Shown here: positions 58,762 to 64,000 of the stretch, piece by piece
How positions within the stretch are numbered: the stretch's first letter is position 1
How the letters are laid out: each line of letters opens with the position of its first letter
NCBI GenBank assembly: GCA_016124655.1
Contig: WGNI01000012.1
Location: 1-64,000 of the forward strand
Direction: 5' to 3'
Length of the DNA stretch: 64,000 nucleotides
Origin: Alphaproteobacteria bacterium
GTDB taxonomy: Bacteria; Pseudomonadota; Alphaproteobacteria; Caulobacterales; Aquidulcibacteraceae
Notes under the pieces: model-generated
Databases searched by the model: none
Told to the model about the DNA's origin: nothing
Seen by the model: only the letters and a program-made list of their open reading frames with translations
Program-made: the position numbers and the translations under genes

Positions 58762-59294
58762 GTTCCGGGAAGCTTGAAGCCGCCGCCTTCGTTGCGCTGG
58801 ATCACCACTTCGGCGCCGCCGGTGACACGGCGGATGGCTTCCTGATCGGCGACGCGGCGCGCTTCGGCTTCGGCGTCGACGAATTGCTGTTCTTCATCGC
58901 GGCCGAAAATCAGCAGGCGATCGACGAAGCCGCGCTCGCGATGGACGATGTTGGCGCCTTCGAAATCGACCTGGTCGCGGACCCCTGGATCCACCGCGGT
59001 GGCGCCGGCCTGAGCGATCAGGCCGCGTTCGCCTTCGGAAGCGTCGCGGCCCACATCCTGGCCGAACAACGCGGCGCGGGCTTCTTCCGAGGCCGGGCGC
59101 TCCTGTGGGCGCGCCTCGCCGGGACGCGGCGGACGCAGCGAATAATCCGGCGGCAGCTCCAAGGGCGCGCGGGTGACGATGCGGAACTCGTCCGGCGCGA
59201 CCTTATCCACGCCCATCGCCTGGCGCATGCCGGAGCATCCCGAGGCGGCGGTCGCCGCGGCCACGAGGGCCAGGAGCGTCAGAGGTTTGGACAT
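58758..59294 (-). CDS. DUF3035 lipoprotein
   Basis: A 178-residue lipoprotein (signal MSKPLTLLALVAAATAASGC, lipobox ASGC). The DUF3035 hallmark is FRIVTRAPLELPPDYSLRPP, followed by an acidic and polar C-terminal part rich in Ala, Glu and Arg. The family is alphaproteobacterial and its role is unknown, though it often lies between lspA and M16 peptidase genes, as here. ATG 59294 is preferred because the signal begins there; in-frame starts further up would add a polar extension. It overlaps the start of the catalytic M16 gene. Confidence 0.88.
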   Translation of the reverse strand: MSKPLTLLALVAAATAASGCSGMRQAMGVDKVAPDEFRIVTRAPLELPPDYSLRPPRPGEARPQERPASEEARAALFGQDVGRDASEGERGLIAQAGATAVDPGVRDQVDFEGANIVHRERGFVDRLLIFGRDEEQQFVDAEAEARRVADQEAIRRVTGGAEVVIQRNEGGGFKLPGT

Positions 59295-59391
59295 CAGCGC
59301 TTCGTCTCCCATTGAGTCAGGCTCTTCTAGACCGCCGCGAAGGCGCCCGCCAAGGCGCGCTTGCAGACTTGTCATGATTGTGCGCGACCGC

Positions 59392-59973
59392 TCAGCCGCG
59401 ATCCGGCGGGGCGCCGTCGCTGACGGACTCTGAGGGCTGTTCGTGACCGTTCTTGGGCGGTGCTTGAGGCGGGCCGCCCGCTTGCCGCTTCTCCCCGCCC
59501 AGCAGGAAATCCAGCGCCAGAAGGCCCGCGCCGACGGTGATCGCGGCGTCGGCGACGTTGAACACCCAGGGGAAGTAGAGGCCGGAAAAATCAAAGAAAT
59601 CCACCACCGCGCCAAAGCGGATCCGGTCGATCATGTTGCCGAGCGCGCCGCCGATGACGAGCCCCAGGGCGGCCGTCGTGAGGCGGTTGCGGGCGTCCTT
59701 CAGCCACCAGACGAAGACGCCGGAGATAGCCGCCGACAACGCCACCAGCGCCCAGCGGCCCATGCCGGAATCGGCTCGCAGCATCCCGAACGACACGCCG
59801 TAATTCCAGACCATGCGCAGGTCGAAAATTGGGGAGAGCTCGATATAGCCGCAGCCGAAGCCGTTCTCGCGGCAGCCGGGCGGGCTGAAGCGCAGGCTGT
59901 TCAAGACCCAAAGCTTGGTCGCCTGGTCGAGGACGAACACAAGGGCTGCGAGTGCGAGGCCGGGGCGGAGCAT
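59392..59973 (-). CDS. lspA: Signal peptidase II (lipoprotein signal peptidase)
   Basis: A 193-residue inner-membrane aspartyl protease that cleaves the signal of prolipoproteins after diacylglyceryl transfer. Four hydrophobic helices are present, and the two active-site regions, NMIDRIRFGAVVDFFDF and FNVADAAITVG, carry the catalytic aspartates. A proline-rich tail (about 160-193) is longer than usual. ATG 59973 begins the family sequence (MLRPGLALAALVFVLDQATK); the upstream frame is not coding. It heads the unit with the DUF3035 lipoprotein, which needs LspA for its own processing. Confidence 0.95.
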   Translation of the reverse strand: MLRPGLALAALVFVLDQATKLWVLNSLRFSPPGCRENGFGCGYIELSPIFDLRMVWNYGVSFGMLRADSGMGRWALVALSAAISGVFVWWLKDARNRLTTAALGLVIGGALGNMIDRIRFGAVVDFFDFSGLYFPWVFNVADAAITVGAGLLALDFLLGGEKRQAGGPPQAPPKNGHEQPSESVSDGAPPDRG

Positions 59974-60081
59974 TGGGCCGGTCAAGCCGGGTTGCGGGCT
60001 GGCGTCAAGCGGAAGGCGCCGCCTTGCGCAGGGGCGCGGGCGCCGGTACCGCTGCGCTGTTGCGCCGATGGGAGACGACGC

Positions 60082-62502
60082 GTGGCCAAGCGGCTGACAT
60101 CCCTCTTCGCTGCGCTCGCGATCGCAGCGCCGGCGGCGGCCTATGCGCAAACGGCGGACAACACGGTTTCAGGGCGCATTCTGGATTCGGGCGGCGCGCC
60201 GCTTGCAGCGGCCAGCGTCGTCATTATCCGGCCCGGCGAGACCGCTCCGCTCTCCGCGGCGCTGACGGGCGCGGACGGCCGGTTTTCGCTGTCTGGCTTG
60301 CCGACGGGCGATTTCATCCTGCAGCTCAGCGAGGCCGGGTTCGAGGCTTACGAAGAAGCGCTGCTGATCGGGGCGCGCAACCAATTCTACGATGTCGGCG
60401 ATGTGCGGCTGACGGAGGCGCAAGGCATCACGGTTCTGGCGGAGCGCGTGCGGACTGGCCTTTCAGAAGACCTCGACCGGCAGGTGTATCGCGCCCACGA
60501 TTTCGTGGCGCAGTCGGGCGGATCGCTCTTGAACGCGATGAAGACGCTGCCCGGCGTGACGATCGACCAGAACGGCGTGTTGACGCTGCGCGGCAGCGAC
60601 CGCGTGGCGGTGCTGGTCGATGGGCGGCCATCGGGCTTGACCGGCTTCGGCAATCAGCAGGCGCTCGACAATATCCCGATTGAAAACATCGAACGCATCG
60701 AGATCATCAACAACCCCTCCGCACGCCATGACGCGGCGGGCATGGCCGGCATCATCAACATCATCTACGCGCAAAACGCCGAGCGCGGGCTGTCCGGCGA
60801 TTACGGGCTGACGATCGGCGTGGGCGCGCTGAGCAAGAGGCGCGACGACAACCCCTCCGACCTCGGCAGCTACGACACCAATGAGCGGATCACGCCGAGC
60901 CTCAATCTCAATTACACGACCGAGCGGCAGCGTTACTTCCTGCAGGCGGAAACCACCTATCGCCACGACCTGCCGAACAATGAATTCACGGCGCGCTTCT
61001 ATGACGATGGGCGCATTATCTCTTCACAAGTGCCGGAAAACCGGCTGCAGAACCAATATATCGTACGCGCCGGCATCGATCATGAACGCGCCAATGGCGA
61101 CACGCTTTCCGCGTCGATCAATTTCGACACCGAGCATCACCGTGACGAAGCGCAGGTTCCTTACATCGATCTGACGACCGGGCAGCGTCTGCGCTATTGG
61201 TTTTGGAACGAGAGCGAGACGACCAGCCACCTCGCCTTCATCTCCAATTATGTGCACCAGTTCGACGAGCCGGGGCACAAGCTGACGATCAATCTGCAAT
61301 ATGTGCGCGGGCGGGAGGATGAAACCTATCGCCTCAATGAGGACTCGCCCACGCGGGTCGGCTCCGATCTCACGCATATCGACGCGATCGAGAACACGCT
61401 GCCGCTGCAGGTCGATTATGTGCGCCCGCTGGCGCAAGGGCGGGTTGAATTGGGCGCACGGGCGCAGGCGCGGTGGATTCCGGTCGAGTATGATGTCATT
61501 CGCGGGTTTCAGTCGGTGATCTATCCCGGCCTCGGCGACACGTCGGAATGGCGGGAGAACATCCTGGCGCTATACGGCAATTATGTGCATGAGCGGCCGC
61601 GCTACGCGATCGAGGCGGGTTTTCGCGTCGAGCAGACGAATGTCGAGTACGACATTCCCGCCGACAACATCTATTACCCCACGAGCGATTCTTACGATTA
61701 TTTCGACGCGTTCCCGAACGTGCGGCTGACCTACAAGCTCAGCGATGACGACACGCTGAGCGCGTTCTACAATTATCGCATCGACCGGCCCGGCGAGCCG
61801 GAGCTGCGTATATTCCCGAAGTACGACGATCCGGAATTGCTGAAGGTCGGCAATCCGTATTTGCGCCCGCAATACACGCAGAACTTTGAGCTCGCATATC
61901 AGCATCGGGCCGACGGCGGATCCTATTCGGTGGCGCTGTTCCACCGGCGCATCGAGGATGCGTTCGTGCGCATTTTCGCCATCGATTCCACGACGCTGGC
62001 TTACGACGTCGTGAACAAGATCTTCCAGAATGTGGGCGAAGCGCAAAACACCGGCGTGGAGCTGATCGCGCAGCGGGATTTCGGCTCGGCGCTTAGACTT
62101 TCGGGCAGCGTGAACGTGTTCTCCATCCAGCGCGATCCGTTCACCGCGCGTATCCTGTTCCCGTTCGCGCGCGACGTGGCGGTCGAGGGTTCCGACGACA
62201 CCACCTGGGACGCCAAGCTGACGGCGACCTATACGTTTCCGGACGAAACGGAAGTGCAGCTGACGGGCGTCTATTACGCGGAGCGCAGCGTGCCGCAGGG
62301 CACGCGGTCCACGCGATCCTCCATCGATTTCGGGCTGACGCGGCCGATCTTTGATGACGCCGCCACGTTGACGTTTTCAGCAACCGACATCTTCAACCAG
62401 TTCGGGATCGAAGAGCGCATCCGCGGCGACGGGTTTGATGCGCTTTATCAGAACTTCTATCAGACCCAGTCCGTCTCGCTCGGCGTGAAAGTCGATTTCT
62501 GA
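60082..62502 (+). CDS. TonB-dependent receptor with N-terminal carboxypeptidase-regulatory-like domain
   Basis: An 806-residue outer-membrane transporter. A signal peptide (cleavage near AYAQ, about residue 21) precedes a beta-sandwich (VSGRILDSGGAPLAAASVVI), then the plug (LLNAMKTLPGVTIDQNGVLT, VLVDGRPSG, ERIEIINNPSARHDAAGMAG) and a beta-barrel ending in VSLGVKVDF with terminal phenylalanine. The order is that of the Bacteroidetes-like OMP_b-brl_3 receptor type found in some alphaproteobacteria. GTG 60082 has ggga/gacgacgc upstream. The ligand is unknown. It starts 108 bases from divergent lspA, and the P450 gene follows 24 bases after its stop. Confidence 0.93.
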   Translation: MAKRLTSLFAALAIAAPAAAYAQTADNTVSGRILDSGGAPLAAASVVIIRPGETAPLSAALTGADGRFSLSGLPTGDFILQLSEAGFEAYEEALLIGARNQFYDVGDVRLTEAQGITVLAERVRTGLSEDLDRQVYRAHDFVAQSGGSLLNAMKTLPGVTIDQNGVLTLRGSDRVAVLVDGRPSGLTGFGNQQALDNIPIENIERIEIINNPSARHDAAGMAGIINIIYAQNAERGLSGDYGLTIGVGALSKRRDDNPSDLGSYDTNERITPSLNLNYTTERQRYFLQAETTYRHDLPNNEFTARFYDDGRIISSQVPENRLQNQYIVRAGIDHERANGDTLSASINFDTEHHRDEAQVPYIDLTTGQRLRYWFWNESETTSHLAFISNYVHQFDEPGHKLTINLQYVRGREDETYRLNEDSPTRVGSDLTHIDAIENTLPLQVDYVRPLAQGRVELGARAQARWIPVEYDVIRGFQSVIYPGLGDTSEWRENILALYGNYVHERPRYAIEAGFRVEQTNVEYDIPADNIYYPTSDSYDYFDAFPNVRLTYKLSDDDTLSAFYNYRIDRPGEPELRIFPKYDDPELLKVGNPYLRPQYTQNFELAYQHRADGGSYSVALFHRRIEDAFVRIFAIDSTTLAYDVVNKIFQNVGEAQNTGVELIAQRDFGSALRLSGSVNVFSIQRDPFTARILFPFARDVAVEGSDDTTWDAKLTATYTFPDETEVQLTGVYYAERSVPQGTRSTRSSIDFGLTRPIFDDAATLTFSATDIFNQFGIEERIRGDGFDALYQNFYQTQSVSLGVKVDF

Positions 62503-62526
62503 GGCGGCTTGCGCTAGGGTCTGGGG

Positions 62527-63717
62527 ATGAAGATCGACCTCTCCGACCCCGCCCTCTTCGCTCATGGCCATCCGACAGAAGCCTATCGCTGGCTGCAGGA
62601 GAACGCGCCGGTGCATTGGAACCCGGAGAAGGACGGTCCCGGCTTCTGGGCGCTGACGCGGCATGAGGACGTCGCCGCCGTCGATCACGATTGGGAGACG
62701 TATTCTTCCTCGCCCACCATCATGCTGCAGGACCCGTTGCCGGATCAGCACGGCGCCGGCGATGCGAAAATGATGCTGATGATGGATCCGCCGCAGCACA
62801 CGGCGTTCCGCAAGCTGATCCGCAGCGAGTTTACGCGCGACGCCTCGGCGCTGCGTGCGCCGCGGATGCAGCAGCTCGCCAAGCGCATCGTCGACGCGGT
62901 CATCGCACGCGGCGCGTGCGACTTCGTCTCCGAGGTGGCGGGGGAAATGCCGTCCTTCGTCATCGCGGAGCTGATGGGCCTGCCCTTGGACGATGGGCGC
63001 GAACTCTACACGCTCACCGAGATCATCCATTCCGCGCCGGAGACGCTGGCGCCGGGCGCCGGCCACGAGGCGGTGTTGAAGATGTTCTCCTACGCGCACA
63101 CCGTGATCGCGGAGAAGCGCGCGCGCCCGGCCGACGATCTCGCCACGCGCATTCTCAATGCCGAGGTCGACGGCCAGCGCATCACCGATCCAGAATTTCT
63201 GCTGTTCTTCCTGCTGCTGATCGATGCGGGCGGCGACACCACGCGCAATCTGCTGTCGGCCGGCCTCTTGGCGCTGATGCACAATCCTGCGCAGCGCGAC
63301 TGGCTGATGGCCGATCTCGATGCGCGGCTGCCTTCTGCGCGGGAGGAAATGCTGCGCTACACCACGCCGGTGATCTATATGCGCCGCACGGCCACAAAGG
63401 ACGCGCGCATTCGCGACGCGCAGATCAAGGCCGGCGACAAGGTGGTGATGTATTTCGGCGCGGCCAATCGCGATCCCGCCGCGTTCGCCAATCCCGATGC
63501 GCTGGATCTGTCGCGGGACGCTGCGGCGCACGTGGCGTTCGGCGGAGGCCCGCATGTGTGCCTTGGCCAGCACATTGCGCGGCTGGAAATCGATGCGATG
63601 CTGAAGGAAGTGCTGACCCGGATGCGTGACATCGAGCCGATCGGTGAACCGGAATGGCTGCCGTCGACCTTCATTTCCGGGCCGCGGCGGATGCCGATCC
63701 GTTTCCGCGCTGCATAA
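62527..63717 (+). CDS. Cytochrome P450, second in the window
   Basis: A 396-residue soluble P450. I-helix motif DAGGDTTRN is at about 237-245, an ExxR-type region in AREEMLRYTTP, and the heme loop FGGGPHVCLG gives ligand C345. The N-terminal part (HGHPTEAYRWLQENAPVHW and FRKLIRSEF) resembles catabolic P450s of the CYP107/CYP125-like groups. It differs clearly from the first P450 (FGHGVHLCLG). It lies 24 bases downstream of the TonB-dependent receptor gene, so uptake and oxidation of the same compound is possible. No ferredoxin gene is seen. Confidence 0.95.
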   Translation: MKIDLSDPALFAHGHPTEAYRWLQENAPVHWNPEKDGPGFWALTRHEDVAAVDHDWETYSSSPTIMLQDPLPDQHGAGDAKMMLMMDPPQHTAFRKLIRSEFTRDASALRAPRMQQLAKRIVDAVIARGACDFVSEVAGEMPSFVIAELMGLPLDDGRELYTLTEIIHSAPETLAPGAGHEAVLKMFSYAHTVIAEKRARPADDLATRILNAEVDGQRITDPEFLLFFLLLIDAGGDTTRNLLSAGLLALMHNPAQRDWLMADLDARLPSAREEMLRYTTPVIYMRRTATKDARIRDAQIKAGDKVVMYFGAANRDPAAFANPDALDLSRDAAAHVAFGGGPHVCLGQHIARLEIDAMLKEVLTRMRDIEPIGEPEWLPSTFISGPRRMPIRFRAA

Positions 63718-63784
63718 TTCCGCGCGGCGCGGAACCGGGCGGGCGCGTCATGGTTGTCCGGGCAGCCCAGCCCCGGAGGACGCC

Positions 63785-64000
63785 ATGGCCAAAGCCGCCG
63801 CACAGGAAGACCCCGTTGACGCCATCGCGCTGTTAAAGGCCGATCATCGCGCCGTGGAGGCGTTGTTCGAGCAATATGAAAATGCACGCTCCAAAGCCAC
63901 GAAGGAAAAGCTTGCGCAACAGATCTGCCTTGAGCTGATCGTGCACACGGCGATCGAGGAAGAGATTTTCTATCCCGCCATCAAGGGCGTGGTCGATGAC
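63785..64000 (+). CDS. Hemerythrin-domain protein, cut by the window end
   Basis: The first 72 codons of a gene running off the right edge. It has the four-helix hemerythrin HHE motif: ALLKADHRAVEALFEQYE (first His, H24 region) and ELIVHTAIEEEIFYPAI (His-x3-Glu and Glu ligands). Such proteins bind a di-iron site and sense or handle oxygen, NO or iron. ATG 63785 has ggagg seven bases upstream. Its length and C-terminus cannot be seen. Confidence 0.85.
   Translation, partial: MAKAAAQEDPVDAIALLKADHRAVEALFEQYENARSKATKEKLAQQICLELIVHTAIEEEIFYPAIKGVVDD

Overview
The window is a gene-dense, very GC-rich stretch (roughly 65 percent by eye) of what looks like an alphaproteobacterial chromosome. Several small families point to Caulobacterales (Hyphomonadaceae or Caulobacteraceae): a TIGR02301 protein, a DUF3035 lipoprotein, the HNE_0200/beta-helix gene pair, a COG4111 'NAD regulator', a Vgr-related zincin and a DUF6498 membrane protein. 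This placement is inferred from family content, since no rRNA or tRNA lies in the window. I see no insertion sequence, prophage, CRISPR array or plasmid function.

Layout. 1-9131: a CorA-type transporter, a small lipoprotein, a QueD-like enzyme, a cytochrome P450, a subclass B3 metallo-beta-lactamase, a serine beta-lactamase-like esterase, a LapA-like protein, an alpha/beta hydrolase and a polytopic membrane protein. 9052-19412: an exopolysaccharide locus. Its minus-strand arm holds Wzy-like, PPP-family phosphatase, Wza-like, outer-membrane beta-barrel, Wzc/BY-kinase and TPR-like genes; its plus-strand arm holds an initiating sugar-phosphate transferase and a GT4 glycosyltransferase. No Wzx flippase is visible. 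19409-31948: mixed metabolic and membrane genes (CPA2 antiporter, zincin, gamma-glutamyltransferase, PhzF, flavin oxidoreductase, MAPEG, UPF0114, beta-helix/diheme cytochrome pair, thiolase with SDR). 31924-44721: NUDIX, pirin, a secreted repetitive protein, macro domain, dihydroorotase-like enzyme, heptosyltransferase, YgfZ, Tag, a FabH-like enzyme, an HD/phosphatase/Nudix-regulator operon and two degenerate response-regulator receivers. 44726-64000: HSL-type esterase with TetR, paired hotdog thioesterases, GrpB, RsmD, a membrane-anchored TIR protein, a type-B carboxylesterase, MutL, LOG, lspA with DUF3035 and two M16 peptidases, a TonB receptor followed by a P450, and a hemerythrin cut by the window end.

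How the genes work together. Many codirectional neighbours touch by ATGA or GTGA start/stop overlaps, so they are probably cotranscribed and translationally coupled: M16/M16/DUF3035, heptosyltransferase/dihydroorotase, YgfZ/Tag, hotdog/hotdog and phosphatase/Nudix regulator. Of 15 plus/minus convergent junctions, nine overlap and four are separated by at most 9 bases. The two with long spacers are filled by palindromic repeats.

Repeats are the most distinctive non-coding feature. There are 76-base twin elements able to fold in two ways, compound two-hairpin elements in several copies whose stem sequences differ while pairing is kept, and a hairpin half-copy with a compensatory base change. 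The best candidates for new biology are the TIR protein, the secreted DG-repeat protein, the HNE_0200 pair, the twin pseudo-receivers and the compound palindromes.
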